DNA from: Candidatus Nitrotoga arctica
GTDB lineage: Bacteria > Pseudomonadota > Gammaproteobacteria > Burkholderiales > Gallionellaceae
DNA length: 64,000 nucleotides
Assembly (NCBI RefSeq): GCF_918378365.1
Contig: NZ_OU912926.1
Span: 2,976,001-3,040,000 of the forward strand
Direction of reading: 5' to 3'
Below, piece by piece: positions 15,443 to 26,744 of the stretch. Below the pieces are notes generated by a model. The model had not been told where the DNA came from and did no database searches. It was given only the letters and a program-made list of their open reading frames with translations. Position 1 is the stretch's first letter. Every line of letters starts with the position of its first letter. A program made the position numbers and the translations under genes.

Positions 15443-16262
15443 GGCTCAACCATTCCTGCACTTGCATGGAAATCGGGTGATGGCTCCATTCACTGCCTGA
15501 CAGCTCACGCACCGGCCATAAACCAATCACACTATTCACCAAGAATATTTCGTCAGCGCCAAGCAATTCCGCCAGTCCAAACTGTCTGACCCAGCACGGT
15601 ACACCATATTCGTCAGCCCACTCTATCACGCGCTCACGCTGTATACCGGCCACACCACAGCTCGATAAATTCGGTGTAAATAATTCACCGTTCCGTACCA
15701 TGAACAGATTGCTGCGTATACCTTCAATCACATTGCCAAACATATCCAGCAACAGGCCCTCTGCAATGTCCGGGGCACTCTGTTCCGCAGCAGCTAGAAC
15801 ATTTTCCAAACGGTTAAGGTGCTTAATGCCAGCCAGTTTCGGTTGATGAGCCAAGCGTAAATCGCATAATCGGAGACTGACACCGTACGAATAATTTCTA
15901 TCTGGATAATCAAGTGGAGGAGTGAGACTCAAGATGCGTGTCGGAATCATATTTCCGGCTGAAGCATAGCCACGAGCCGTTTGTTCGCCACGTGTGATGA
16001 TTATTTTTGCTACACCATCGGGCCGCTGTTCAATCAAACGCCGTAATTCCTCAAACAGCAGTGCCGCTTCTGGACAAGTGATGCGCAATGCAGAGCAATC
16101 CTGTTGCAATTTGCGATAATGACGTGGCCAAGATTGCATGCATCCACCGAGCACACGCAGCGTGCGAAATACGCCATCTCCATATAGCAAACCACGGTCA
16201 TGAACGCTAACCTGATCTCCCGGCACGCCATTGATCAGTATGTAATTCCTTGGGACGTGCAA
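15429..16262 (-). CDS. pabC: Aminodeoxychorismate lyase PabC
   Basis: The product is 277 aa, a fold-type IV PLP enzyme that converts 4-amino-4-deoxychorismate into p-aminobenzoate and pyruvate for folate synthesis. HDRGLLYGDGVFRTLR (residues 21-36) and the PLP lysine in AGIKHLNRLENV (Lys147) are present, with LLLDMFGNVIEGIRSNLF binding the cofactor phosphate. The start is a TTG at 16262, five bases after the fabF stop. Branched-chain aminotransferase and D-Ala aminotransferase share the fold, but the fabF-pabC-mltG context favours PabC. Confidence 0.9.
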   Translation of the reverse strand: MHVPRNYILINGVPGDQVSVHDRGLLYGDGVFRTLRVLGGCMQSWPRHYRKLQQDCSALRITCPEAALLFEELRRLIEQRPDGVAKIIITRGEQTARGYASAGNMIPTRILSLTPPLDYPDRNYSYGVSLRLCDLRLAHQPKLAGIKHLNRLENVLAAAEQSAPDIAEGLLLDMFGNVIEGIRSNLFMVRNGELFTPNLSSCGVAGIQRERVIEWADEYGVPCWVRQFGLAELLGADEIFLVNSVIGLWPVRELSGSEWSHHPISMQVQEWLSHAYD

Positions 16263-16267
16263 GCGTT

Positions 16268-17506
16268 TTAAACCTTACGAAACACCAAAGTAGCATTGGT
16301 ACCGCCAAAGCCGAATGAGTTGGACATGGCGACATTAATCCTCATGTTACGCGCAATATTGGGCACATAATCCATATCACAAGCCTCATCCTGCTCGAAA
16401 ATATTTATGGTGGGTGGGGCAATCTGATGATAAATACCGAGTGCGGAAAATATAGCCTCTACCCCACCCGCAGCACCCAGTAAATGCCCTGTCATGGATT
16501 TGGTGGAACTAACCTTGACCTTCATCGCGTGTTCGCCCAGGCAGCGCTTCATTGCCATGGTTTCAGCCAAGTCGCCCAGCGGGGTGGAAGTGCCATGCGC
16601 ATTAATATAATCCACCTGATCCACATTAAGGCCGGCATTACGCAAGGCATTATTCATACAACGCGCGGCACCCTCGCCATCCTCGCGCGGTGCGGTCATG
16701 TGGTATGCATCGGCACTCATACCATAACCTGCCACCTCGGCGTAAATTTTCGCACCGCGGGATTTAGCATGTTCATATTCTTCCAGCACTAAAACCCCAG
16801 CACCTTCTCCCATCACAAAACCATCGCGTCCTTTGTCCCATGGACGGCTAGCGGTAGCAGGATCGTCATTGCGGGTGGAAAGTGCTCGTGCAGATGCAAA
16901 CCCTCCTAACGCAAGCGCGCAAACTGACCCTTCCGAACCACCCGCGATCATAATATCGGCATCACCATATTCGATCAACCGGGCAGATTCACCTATGCAA
17001 TGAGTGGCTGTGGAGCAGGCGGTCACCATGGACAGATTAGGCCCTTTAAAACCATACATGATGGACAAATTACCAGAAATCATGTTAATAATTGTACCCG
17101 GAATAAAGAACGGTGAAATCTTGCGGGGACCCGCCGCCAGATAGTCATTATGACTATTTTCAATCATCGGCAGCCCGCCGATACCAGATCCAATATTGAC
17201 ACCGATGCGTTCGGCGTTTTGTTCAGTTACCTCGATCCCGGCATCCTTAATTGCCTCCATACCAGCCGCCAAGCCGTAATGAATAAATACATCCATACGT
17301 CGAGCATCCTTGGCAGAGAGGAATTTGTCCACATCAAACCCTTTCACCTCTCCCGCAATCTTCGATGAAAACAAGCTGGCATCAAAACGAGTGATGCGAG
17401 TAATGCCTGATTTACCATCAACGATATTTTGCCATGCTTGGGTAATTCCTGTACCAACGGGCGAAACAATACCCAGGCCAGTAATGACGACTCTGCGTTT
17501 TGCCAA
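16268..17506 (-). CDS. fabF: Beta-ketoacyl-ACP synthase II FabF
   Basis: The product is 412 aa. It condenses acyl-ACP with malonyl-ACP in fatty acid elongation. The catalytic triad is visible: Cys164 in VTACSTATH, His304 in NAHGTSTPLGD and His341 in TGHLLGAAG. The TTG start at 17506 has GGAG six bases upstream and keeps the family's K-R-R-V-V-I-T-G-L-G start. It follows acpP by 40 bases, the standard acpP-fabF pair. Confidence 0.97.
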   Translation of the reverse strand: MAKRRVVITGLGIVSPVGTGITQAWQNIVDGKSGITRITRFDASLFSSKIAGEVKGFDVDKFLSAKDARRMDVFIHYGLAAGMEAIKDAGIEVTEQNAERIGVNIGSGIGGLPMIENSHNDYLAAGPRKISPFFIPGTIINMISGNLSIMYGFKGPNLSMVTACSTATHCIGESARLIEYGDADIMIAGGSEGSVCALALGGFASARALSTRNDDPATASRPWDKGRDGFVMGEGAGVLVLEEYEHAKSRGAKIYAEVAGYGMSADAYHMTAPREDGEGAARCMNNALRNAGLNVDQVDYINAHGTSTPLGDLAETMAMKRCLGEHAMKVKVSSTKSMTGHLLGAAGGVEAIFSALGIYHQIAPPTINIFEQDEACDMDYVPNIARNMRINVAMSNSFGFGGTNATLVFRKV

Positions 17507-17546
17507 ACCAAACTCCGTTATTTTAGGGGAAAAGCGAAAAGATGAA

Positions 17547-17783
17547 TTACTTAGGATGATCGTTAACGTAATCGATTGCCTGTTGCACCGTAGTTATTTT
17601 TTCAGCGTCTTCGTCTGGAATTTCACACTCGAACTCTTCTTCCAGCGCCATCACCAGCTCAACCGTGTCCAATGAATCGGCACCCAGATCATTAACGAAC
17701 GAGGACTCTTTCTTCACTTCAGTCTCGTTTACACCGAGTTGTTCAGCAACGATTTTTTTAACGCGTTGTTCGATATTAGACAT
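17547..17783 (-). CDS. acpP: Acyl carrier protein
   Basis: The product is 78 aa, the small acidic carrier of growing acyl chains. The phosphopantetheine site is Ser37 in the [18 protein letters not shown] motif. The ATG at 17783 sits behind GGGAGAG; a longer reading from 17834 adds 17 residues foreign to the family. In many betaproteobacteria acpP follows fabD-fabG; here those genes are not adjacent and pssA lies upstream instead, so acpP probably has its own promoter in 17784-18025. Confidence 0.97.
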   Translation of the reverse strand: MSNIEQRVKKIVAEQLGVNETEVKKESSFVNDLGADSLDTVELVMALEEEFECEIPDEDAEKITTVQQAIDYVNDHPK

Positions 17784-18025
17784 GTAACTCTCCCTACTCT
17801 GGTTAAAGTTCAAAAAGCCTCGGCATTCTACCAAACTTACCTCAAATTCCCAACTACCGGCCTATTTCAATACGAAATGTGTTCTGACGAGTAGTCGTAT
17901 TTCTACCGAGGAATAAGTCTTAAATTGAATAATCGATGGATGTAAATTCAAAAGTCCCCGTATCAATCCGAACAAAAAAGGTGAACCATACTTACTCCCG
18001 CCAGCGCACTCTCTTTTGTAATCCA

Positions 18026-18781
18026 CTACGTGGTTGAATCAGAAGTTTTTTTTCGCAAATCGAGCAGCCACAGCACGTAGCCAGATAGGGCGTAGCACAA
18101 AAAAAGCAGAAACAGTACTCCGGGCGGATAACTGGAAATCAGTATAAAAAATAACGCAACCAGGATAATTACGATAAACGGCACGCTCTTGCGCATATTG
18201 AAATCTTTAAAACTGTAGAAGCGCACGTTGCTCACCATACTCAAACCGGCAAACACCGTAAGAATTACAGCATACCAACGCGCCTCTTGACCGCTAAAAT
18301 GATTGTCCAGCATCACCCAAACGAAACCTGCGATCACCGCGGCAGCTGCAGGGCTGGGCAACCCTTGAAAAAATCGCTTATCTACCGTTTCAATATTAGC
18401 GTTGAAACGTGCCAGCCGTAACGCCGTACCAGCGCAATAAATAAAAGCTGCGAACCAACCCAACTTACCTAAGTCCTTGAACGCCCATTCATACATCAGC
18501 AAAGAGGGCGCCACACCGAACGAGACCATGTCGGACAGGCTATCATATTCCGCTCCAAATTCACTTTGGGTGCGGGTCAATCGCGCCACGCGACCATCCA
18601 GACCATCTAGTACCATAGCAATAAAAATTGCTACGGCAGCAAATTCAAATTTGCTATTCATTGCCTGCACGATGGCATAAAAACCGGCAAACAGCGCCGC
18701 TGTAGTCAATAAGTTGGGCAGCAGGTAGATACTGCGCCTGCGCAGATTCATCGGCTTTCTGTCATTCAGGTCGTCAACCAT
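18026..18781 (-). CDS. pssA: CDP-diacylglycerol-serine O-phosphatidyltransferase PssA
   Basis: The product is 251 aa, an inner-membrane enzyme making phosphatidylserine from CDP-diacylglycerol and L-serine. The CDP-alcohol phosphotransferase motif is complete: Asp59, Asp62-Gly63, Ala66-Arg67, Gly76, Asp80 and Asp84 (DGLDGRVAR...GAEYDSLSD). About seven hydrophobic helices follow. The next gene upstream is psd, whose enzyme uses the product; the gap is 30 bases, so both are co-transcribed. Confidence 0.96.
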   Translation of the reverse strand: MVDDLNDRKPMNLRRRSIYLLPNLLTTAALFAGFYAIVQAMNSKFEFAAVAIFIAMVLDGLDGRVARLTRTQSEFGAEYDSLSDMVSFGVAPSLLMYEWAFKDLGKLGWFAAFIYCAGTALRLARFNANIETVDKRFFQGLPSPAAAAVIAGFVWVMLDNHFSGQEARWYAVILTVFAGLSMVSNVRFYSFKDFNMRKSVPFIVIILVALFFILISSYPPGVLFLLFLCYALSGYVLWLLDLRKKTSDSTT

Positions 18782-18811
18782 GATTTTGAAAGATTCTCAT
18801 CATATTGGCCT

Positions 18812-19462
18812 TTAGCTCTTGGCCAAAACCGCCAGTATCGTAGTAGTTGCGTATACTTTATCACCAATAGACACTTTTATGGCGGCCGTCAGTGGCAAAT
18901 ACACGTCCACGCGTGAGCCAAAGCGGATGAATCCATATCGCTGACCACGTGTCAGAACAGCGCCTTCTTGTACGTAACACAGGATACGACGTGCGATCAG
19001 CCCGGCCACCTGCACGCTGGTTACGTCTTGCCCATCTCCTCTTTTAATACATATGGCATTTCGCTCATTTTCCAGCGAAGCCTTAGCCAGATCAGCATTC
19101 ACGAACTTGCCAGGGAAATATTGGATGCGCTTCACCAGGCCATCTATCGGACTGCGATTGGAATGTACATTAAATACATTCATGAACACGCTGATCTTGA
19201 CAGCATCACGCTGCACATAGGGATCCTGAGTGCGCTCCACCGCCACAATGCGACCATCAGCAGGTGATAACACTGCATCTGCATCTTGTGGGATTTCACG
19301 TGGCGGATCGCGGAAAAATTGCAACACAAACAATGCCATCAGCCAAAACGGTAGCGACCACACCCCGCCACCTAAATATGATACCAAACTAGCGATGAAT
19401 ACGGCGATGGCCAAGAATGGCCATCCCTCGCGTGCGATGATTGGATGGGGGTAATTAGGCAT
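18812..19462 (-). CDS. psd: Phosphatidylserine decarboxylase (short type)
   Basis: The product is 216 aa. It decarboxylates phosphatidylserine to phosphatidylethanolamine. The proenzyme cleaves itself to form a pyruvoyl group at Ser183 in [11 protein letters not shown], the GS version of the LGST motif found in short Psd enzymes. Conserved [10 protein letters not shown] and [15 protein letters not shown] supply the other active-site residues. Two N-terminal hydrophobic segments anchor it. It stands directly before pssA. Confidence 0.95.
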   Translation of the reverse strand: MPNYPHPIIAREGWPFLAIAVFIASLVSYLGGGVWSLPFWLMALFVLQFFRDPPREIPQDADAVLSPADGRIVAVERTQDPYVQRDAVKISVFMNVFNVHSNRSPIDGLVKRIQYFPGKFVNADLAKASLENERNAICIKRGDGQDVTSVQVAGLIARRILCYVQEGAVLTRGQRYGFIRFGSRVDVYLPLTAAIKVSIGDKVYATTTILAVLAKS

Positions 19463-19586
19463 TAGAAGGGAGGAACGAAAATTGGATTTTTAGAAACTAA
19501 GGATTGTAGAACAAGAATCGTGCAGCTTAGGATTGAGAGCGGCCCAGCACTCATTATTCAAACTCTCAATCCCAGCCCCACCATCC

Positions 19587-21129
<1,543 letters not shown>

Positions 21130-21130
<1 letters not shown>

Positions 21131-22836
21131 CACAAATCCTCCGCCAGAATCACTTCAGACAAGCCCTTGCCACCCTGTACCATGGGAAACACATTTTCAG
21201 TCTGGTCTGTTATGAAATCCATGAATACCAGTTGTTGCTTACGCTCAAAGGCTTCTTTCAATGCAGGTTCCACATCTGATGGTTTCTCAATACGCATACC
21301 AACATGCCCATAAGCTTCCGCCAGTTTCACAAAATCGGGCAGCGCATCCATGTAGGATTCGGCATAACGGTTGCCATGGAAGAACTGCTGCCACTGGCGC
21401 ACCATCCCTAGATAACGGTTATTTAACATGATAATTTTGAGCGGCAATTGAAATTGTTTACAGGTGGAAAGCTCCTGAATACACATTTGAATACTGCCTT
21501 CACCAGTAACGCAAGCTACATGCGCATTAGGATGAGCAAGTTGCACGCCCATTGCGGCGGGCAAACCGAAGCCCATGGTGCCCAGCCCGCCGGAGTTAAT
21601 CCAGCGACGCGGTTTATCAAATTTGTAGTACTGCGCCGCCCACATCTGATGCTGTCCAACGTCAGACGTAATGAAGGCATCGCCCTGGGTAACTTCATAC
21701 AGTTTTTCGATTACGAACTGTGGCTTAATTATTTCATCCGAATTTTTGTAGACTAAGCTATTCTTGCCGCGCCATTCTTTGATTTGCGCCCACCACGGCG
21801 CAATCGCTTGCTGATCGGGCTTTTCCTGGCTACCGTGCAATTCCGCCAGCAGATCGTTCAACACATGAGCCACATCGCCGACGATAGGCAAATCCACCTT
21901 CACCCGCTTGGAAATTGAGGAAGGGTCAATGTCAATGTGAATGATCTTGCGTTTTTCTTGATTAAAGTGCTTTACATTGCCAACCACGCGATCATCAAAA
22001 CGTGCTCCCACAGCCAGCAACACATCACAATACTGCATCCCCATGTTGGCCTCGTACGTGCCATGCATGCCCAACATTCCAACAAATTGCTTATCTGTCG
22101 CCGGATAGCCACCCAAACCCATCAAAGTGTTGGTACAGGGAAAACCCAACCAACGCACCAATTCGGTCAATTGCTTAGACGCATCAGCCAAGATCACGCC
22201 ACCGCCCGCATAAATCATTGGTCGTTTGGCTGCCAGGAGCAACTTCACGGCACACTTGACCTGCTCCAGGTCACTATGCTGCGCCGGATTGTAAGAGCGG
22301 ATGCTCACGGATGATGGATAACTGAATTCCGTCTTTTGATTGGATATATCTTTCGGAATATCCACCAGTACTGGCCCAGGGCGGCCGCTTTTGGCGAGAT
22401 AGAAGGCCTTTTTAATGGTGCTGGCGATTTCCTTTACATCTTTGACCAAAAAATTATGCTTCACGCAAGGCCGCGTTATGCCAACAGTATCCACCTCCTG
22501 AAAAGCATCTTCGCCGATGGCATAAGTCGGCACTTGGCCACTGATAATTACTATAGGAATAGAATCCATATAGGCAGTGGCAATACCTGTGACTGCATTG
22601 GTTACCCCAGGGCCAGAGGTCACTAACGCGACCCCCACTTTATCAGTAGAACGTGCATACCCGTCGGCGGCATGCACTGCAGCTTGCTCGTGGCGAACTA
22701 GTATATGTTTAACCTGATCCTGAGTGAACAACGCATCGTAAATGTGCAAAACTGCACCGCCAGGGTATCCGAACACATATTCAGCCCCCTCTTCCTGCAA
22801 ACATCTAATAGTTATTTCCGCGCCCGTCAGTTCCAT
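21130..22836 (-). CDS. ilvB: Acetolactate synthase large (catalytic) subunit
   Basis: The product is 568 aa, a thiamine diphosphate enzyme condensing two pyruvates, or pyruvate and 2-oxobutyrate, in branched-chain amino acid synthesis. The catalytic Glu is in [17 protein letters not shown]. The FAD-binding middle domain and the ThDP/Mg motif, here [15 protein letters not shown], follow. The GEG instead of GDG start of the motif is, from memory, usual in betaproteobacteria. It is the first gene of ilvBNC; no leader peptide with Leu/Val/Ile codons is visible upstream on its strand. Confidence 0.96.
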
Positions 22837-23164
22837 GTCAAACTACCTTAGCAAACAATAATTAAAGAACCGTGCAAGATAAAGGTTAGACGCATTTTGG
22901 TCAACCCCCTGCCAGAACGGGATTAACAATTATCTATTGATTTATGATGAAATTTGTTAGCATGGATCACTCATTAATTTAGTAGGACGTCTATGAAAAT
23001 TAAAAAAATCATCCCAATTGCAGTGTTGCTCTAAAATTTACTTGCTTACATATCAAAAACATTTAGCGCCGTGTAATTTTTTGGCACCTTGAATTTAGAA
23101 TTTGGGTAACGATTGAATTTCAATATTACCCAGTAGCTATCACCCATCAGGGGAGCATTTCAAA
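22837..23164. other. Divergent promoter region between ilvB and the sigma factor gene
   Basis: No full gene was seen. A 13-codon ORF on the plus strand at 22993 (MKIKKIIPIAVLL, then TAA) has an AGGA-type site upstream. Read through the stop, it continues NLLAYISKTFSAV, so the whole looks like a signal peptide with an internal stop, probably a gene remnant. Promoters for ilvBNC (minus) and the sigma factor (plus) must lie here. Confidence 0.4.
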
Positions 23165-23734
23165 CTGGCCAGCCACGACGAACTTTCCAGATTTCTCGCT
23201 GAAACCGAACGCCGCGCTTACAAACAAGCATTGTTCGCGATACGTAACGAACATGTGGCGCTAGATATCGTACAGGACTCTATGCTTAAGCTTGCCGAAA
23301 AATATGGCGGTAAACCTGTAAATGAGCTGCCCATGTTATTTCAGCGTATCCTGCAAAACACTATTCGCGACCATTGCAGAAGGCAGAAAGTGCGCTCCAG
23401 ATGGGTTTCGCTGATGTCCTCGCTGATTCCACAGCACGAGGAGGCTGAATATGACCCTCTGGATAGCCTTCAGGACGAAGACAACAACAGCCAAGGACTT
23501 GCTCCTGAGGCATCTTTTGAACAATCCCAACTTATTGCTCTGATTGAAGAAGCATTAATCATTCTCCCAGCACGTCAACGAGAGGCCTTCCTGTTGCGTT
23601 ATTGGGAGGATATGGATACTACAGAAACGGCGGCGATCATGGGTTGCTCGGAAGGTAGCGTCAAAACACACTGTTCACGCGCTACCCATAGCCTCGCAGC
23701 CATCTTGAGGAAAAAAGGAGTTCACTTGCCATGA
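23165..23734 (+). CDS. RNA polymerase sigma factor (ECF-like, sigma-70 family)
   Basis: The product is 189 aa. Region 2 is seen in HVALDIVQDSMLKLAEKYGG and FQRILQNTIRDHCRRQK; region 4 in LPARQREAFLLRYWEDMDTT with the helix-turn-helix AAIMGCSEGSVKTHCSRATH. The linker of about 45 acidic residues is long. The first clear start is TTG 23231, but the frame is open upstream and encodes ASHDELSRFLAETERRAYKQ, which fits the family's N-terminus. GGGAG sits nine bases before a CTG at 23165, so a rare CTG start is proposed. It is coupled to the DUF3619 gene by an ATGA overlap. Confidence 0.82.
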   Translation: MASHDELSRFLAETERRAYKQALFAIRNEHVALDIVQDSMLKLAEKYGGKPVNELPMLFQRILQNTIRDHCRRQKVRSRWVSLMSSLIPQHEEAEYDPLDSLQDEDNNSQGLAPEASFEQSQLIALIEEALIILPARQREAFLLRYWEDMDTTETAAIMGCSEGSVKTHCSRATHSLAAILRKKGVHLP

Positions 23735-24075
23735 AAAAAGAGGAACTGAACCATGAAAATATCAAGCAGTTGCTTAACCACTCCGTCGCACAACTCGAAC
23801 GACCTACGCTAACACGCCTGCACCACGCACGGAAACAAGCCATGGCACGCTATACTACACGTAGTGTTGAGCCGGTATTTGCCCGAGCTGGGCATGCCAT
23901 ATGGCAAGCCTTCGGTACTCAACACAAGTCGCGCTTGTGGGCTACCACTTTGCTGGTTGCGATTATTTTGTTCAGTGCTACAGCTTATTGGAATCAAATT
24001 ACAAAATCGGATACAACCGACGTAGATATCGCCATTCTGACTGGTGATTTGCCCATACACTTTTACGTTGACTGA
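23731..24075 (+). CDS. DUF3619 family membrane protein, possible anti-sigma partner
   Basis: The product is 114 aa. A soluble N-terminal half (INKxLLNxSxxxLExxTLxRLxxAR-type pattern, here KQLLNHSVAQLERPTLTRLH) is followed by one membrane helix (WATTLLVAIILFSATAYW, about 70-87) and a short periplasmic tail with DVDIAILTGDLPIHFYVD. In betaproteobacteria DUF3619 genes always seem to sit behind this sigma factor. The topology, cytoplasmic head plus one helix, is that of small anti-sigma factors, but a role is only inferred. Confidence 0.8.
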   Translation: MKKEELNHENIKQLLNHSVAQLERPTLTRLHHARKQAMARYTTRSVEPVFARAGHAIWQAFGTQHKSRLWATTLLVAIILFSATAYWNQITKSDTTDVDIAILTGDLPIHFYVD

Positions 24076-24083
24076 TACAAATC

Positions 24084-24494
24084 ATGTACCTAATCCGCCA
24101 TCGCCTGCTCACATTCAGCGTCGCCATACTTTTGTTTCTGCCAGCAATAGCTGGGGCACAGGCATGGTATAATCTCACCCCAGTGCAACGAGAAGCACTG
24201 GCTCCGCTCTCTAAAGAATGGAATGCACTGCAACCACAGCAGCAGCAGCGTCTCATCAATTTGGCGAAACACTACCCACAGCTTGATGCAGTACAGAAAC
24301 AACGCCTGCATAACAGGTTGGAAAAATGGAGCAAACTAACGCCTGAACAGCGTAACCGTGCCCGCGAAAAATTCCAGGCATTTAGCAAAGTTCCTCTGGA
24401 AAAACGCGAACAGGTCAAACAAATGATCCGCCAACAAGAAGCTGAAAAATTGAGCATGCCTGCTGTAAACCCTGTATTAACCAACACGCCATAA
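24084..24494 (+). CDS. DUF3106 family exported protein
   Basis: The product is 136 aa, with a signal peptide (cleavage after AGAQA near residue 27). The mature part is helical and charged with repeated L-T/S-P-x-Q/E-R patterns: NLTPVQREALAPLSKEW, LDAVQKQRLHNRLEKWSKLT, PEQRNRAREKFQAF. This is the DUF3106 pattern, similar in style to CpxP/Spy-like chaperones that sense envelope stress. It completes the sigma-DUF3619-DUF3106 operon; one could picture a periplasmic sensor, which is inference. Confidence 0.8.
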   Translation: MYLIRHRLLTFSVAILLFLPAIAGAQAWYNLTPVQREALAPLSKEWNALQPQQQQRLINLAKHYPQLDAVQKQRLHNRLEKWSKLTPEQRNRAREKFQAFSKVPLEKREQVKQMIRQQEAEKLSMPAVNPVLTNTP

Positions 24495-24779
24495 AATTTA
24501 TAGTCATGCTTCCTAATGATGAATTCTGGGTGCACACTGCAACAACTCGATTACACGGATTTACATTGATATGAAGTGAGGTGCGCTGAAAAAATGAAAT
24601 CCAATGCTTCTATAATTTCGCTTTCAAACTGTCTATTTCACTTTTGTTGCTTACCCATAGGTGCAGCTGCAATTTTTAAGCTGTTTGGCGTAGCAGTTCT
24701 AGCGCCATGAATTTTAAGCCCCCTGTTTTTTAACTTCATACGTTTCTTTTATAAGCTAATTTACATTGATGAAAGTAAT

Positions 24780-24812
24780 AAAGCCCCTATTTATAGAGGC
24801 TTTATTTTTAAT
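24780..24812. terminator. Bidirectional terminator between the DUF3106 gene and ssb
   Basis: AAAGCC-C-CTAT / ATAG-A-GGCTTT (24780-24802) forms an 10-bp stem with one mismatch and a 2-base loop; TTTATTTTTAA follows on the plus strand and TTTATTACTTT on the minus strand. It serves the convergent operons. The rest of 24495-24837 holds nothing I can support. Confidence 0.7.
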
Positions 24813-24837
24813 ACCTTACAAAACAGTCGCAGGTGTT

Positions 24838-25296
24838 TCAGAACGGTATGTCATCATCGAAATTATCGAAACCACCGCTCTTAACTGGTGCCGGTTTATT
24901 GGCAGCAAGTGCACCAGCTGACGATGATGCAGCTGGTTTATCCACCATGTCAAAATTACCACTGCCCGATTTGCTGGACAGCATCTGCATCTCATTAACA
25001 ATGATATCGGTGGTGTAACGATCCTTGCCTTCCTTGTCCTGCCATTTACGCGTGGCAAGCTTACCCTCAACGTAAATCATTGAACCTTTCTTCAGAAATT
25101 CTCCGGCAATTTCTGCCAGGCGACGGTAGAAAGTCAAGTTATGCCATTCTGTTTTTTCCTGTTTCTCGCCGCTTTTGTCCTTCCAGTTTTCTGAGGTAGC
25201 CAACGTGGCATTGGTCACTGCTTCGCCATTGGGCATGTAACGCGTTTCCGGATCTTTGCCCAGCCGCCCTACTAAAATCACTTTGTTTACCGACAT
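24838..25296 (-). CDS. ssb: Single-stranded DNA-binding protein
   Basis: The product is 152 aa. Residues 1-110 form the OB fold ([20 protein letters not shown], then [20 protein letters not shown] and [16 protein letters not shown]). A flexible Ser/Ala/Gly linker leads to the acidic tip DDDIPF that recruits replication and repair partners. It starts one base after the yajR stop, so the two genes are one operon. The terminator at 24780 follows. A LexA box was not seen. Confidence 0.97.
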   Translation of the reverse strand: MSVNKVILVGRLGKDPETRYMPNGEAVTNATLATSENWKDKSGEKQEKTEWHNLTFYRRLAEIAGEFLKKGSMIYVEGKLATRKWQDKEGKDRYTTDIIVNEMQMLSSKSGSGNFDMVDKPAASSSAGALAANKPAPVKSGGFDNFDDDIPF

Positions 25297-25297
25297 A

Positions 25298-26677
25298 TCA
25301 TTCCCCTTTCACTAAATTTTCTACCGCGGCTTCGTCAAAGCCACTCATATCTACTTTAAGGCAAGCCATACATTCGGCTGGCACCACCATTACCTCGCGC
25401 ACCCCATTTAATTGCGCCAAGCGTTGTTGCAAAACAGCGCCCGCACGCCCATCCATTTCAGGCAACGGGTACATTTTAGTACGCACCGCTGCGGGCGGCT
25501 GCATGGTGCTGGCAACTAGCAACCACAACAATAACAAACCTACCGCAAATGCAAACACAGCATTACCGCCAACATATTGCATCAGAAAACCGCCCGCCAT
25601 CGCACCAAAGAATGCGCCGAGAAATTGCACGCTGCTATATACGCCCATCGCCGTTCCCTTGGCCGCCAGCGGGGCAATCTTGCTGATCATTGACGGCAAT
25701 GTCGCCTCCAATACGTTAAATGCGGTGAAGAACAGCAACAGCGACACCATCACACCCCATACACTGCCCTGCATCAGCATTAATGATAATTGCCCTAGCG
25801 CTGCCAGTGCAATCGCGCCCATAAACACTTGCTTCATCTTTGCTTTTTTCTCGGCGACAATGATGGGCGGCACCATCAATATGAGGGCTAGCAACATAAC
25901 CGGCAGATATACTTGCCAATGTTGCACAACCTCCAGCCCATTATTTTTCAGCACGAATGGCACTTGCATGAATACCGACATTAGAATCGCGTGCAAGGAA
26001 AAAATACCGAAATCGAGTCGCAGCAAATCTTTGTTTCGCAGCACATCGCCAAATCGCTTGCTGCTCGCCCCGGAACCAGAATGGAAGCGCGTGATGGCCG
26101 GATTTGGAATTACAAAGGCCACAAACAGCATGGCCAGAAGCGCCAATACGCCGGTTAGCGCAAAAATTCCGGGCACGTCTATTGCTTGATACAACATTGG
26201 TGCCAGCACCAGTGATATCGAAAATGTAATACCAATAGTGATTCCTATCATCGCCATCGACTTGGTGCGGACTTCCTCACGCGTCAGGTCAGCCGTTAGC
26301 GCCATCACGGCAGCATTGATTGCTCCCGCGCCCTGGATCGCACGACCGGCGATGACCCAATAGATATTGTCCGCCGAAGCTGCGATGAAACTGCCGATAG
26401 CGAATAGAAGAAGCCCAGCATAGATCACCGGTTTGCGCCCGTAATGGTCGGACATCCAGCCAGCTGGGATTTGCAATACAGCCTGGGTCAAGCCGTAAGC
26501 ACCGAGGGCAATGCCAATCAGGACATGACTTTCACCGCCGGGCAGTCGTTCGGCGGCGTACAGCGCAAATACCGGCAGAATGATGAACAGCCCCAGCATG
26601 CGCAAGCCGTAAATACCGGCTAAGCCCATGCTGGCGCGACGCTCAAGTGGTGTCATTGAATCAGGTGTGTATTCCAT
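25298..26677 (-). CDS. yajR: MFS transporter of the YajR type
   Basis: The product is 459 aa with 12 predicted helices and the MFS loop motif [18 protein letters not shown] after helix 2. After the last helix, about 65 residues ([20 protein letters not shown] and onward) form a small ferredoxin-like domain, the YAM domain of E. coli YajR (454 aa). The substrate is unknown. The start at ATG 26677 was chosen because the family begins at [14 protein letters not shown]; earlier Met codons would extend into the uvrA promoter. It precedes ssb and is divergent from uvrA. Confidence 0.88.
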   Translation of the reverse strand: MEYTPDSMTPLERRASMGLAGIYGLRMLGLFIILPVFALYAAERLPGGESHVLIGIALGAYGLTQAVLQIPAGWMSDHYGRKPVIYAGLLLFAIGSFIAASADNIYWVIAGRAIQGAGAINAAVMALTADLTREEVRTKSMAMIGITIGITFSISLVLAPMLYQAIDVPGIFALTGVLALLAMLFVAFVIPNPAITRFHSGSGASSKRFGDVLRNKDLLRLDFGIFSLHAILMSVFMQVPFVLKNNGLEVVQHWQVYLPVMLLALILMVPPIIVAEKKAKMKQVFMGAIALAALGQLSLMLMQGSVWGVMVSLLLFFTAFNVLEATLPSMISKIAPLAAKGTAMGVYSSVQFLGAFFGAMAGGFLMQYVGGNAVFAFAVGLLLLWLLVASTMQPPAAVRTKMYPLPEMDGRAGAVLQQRLAQLNGVREVMVVPAECMACLKVDMSGFDEAAVENLVKGE

Positions 26678-26744
26678 ATTGAAGTATTGAAAGCGCAAAA
26701 AATCGCGTATATTAGCAGGTTTAGCGCAACCTACGGTAACCGGC

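Noticed and set aside
25503-26189. 228-codon open frame opposite yajR
   Set aside because: Low-complexity Asn/Thr/Pro-rich translation typical of antisense of membrane-protein codons; yajR is certain.
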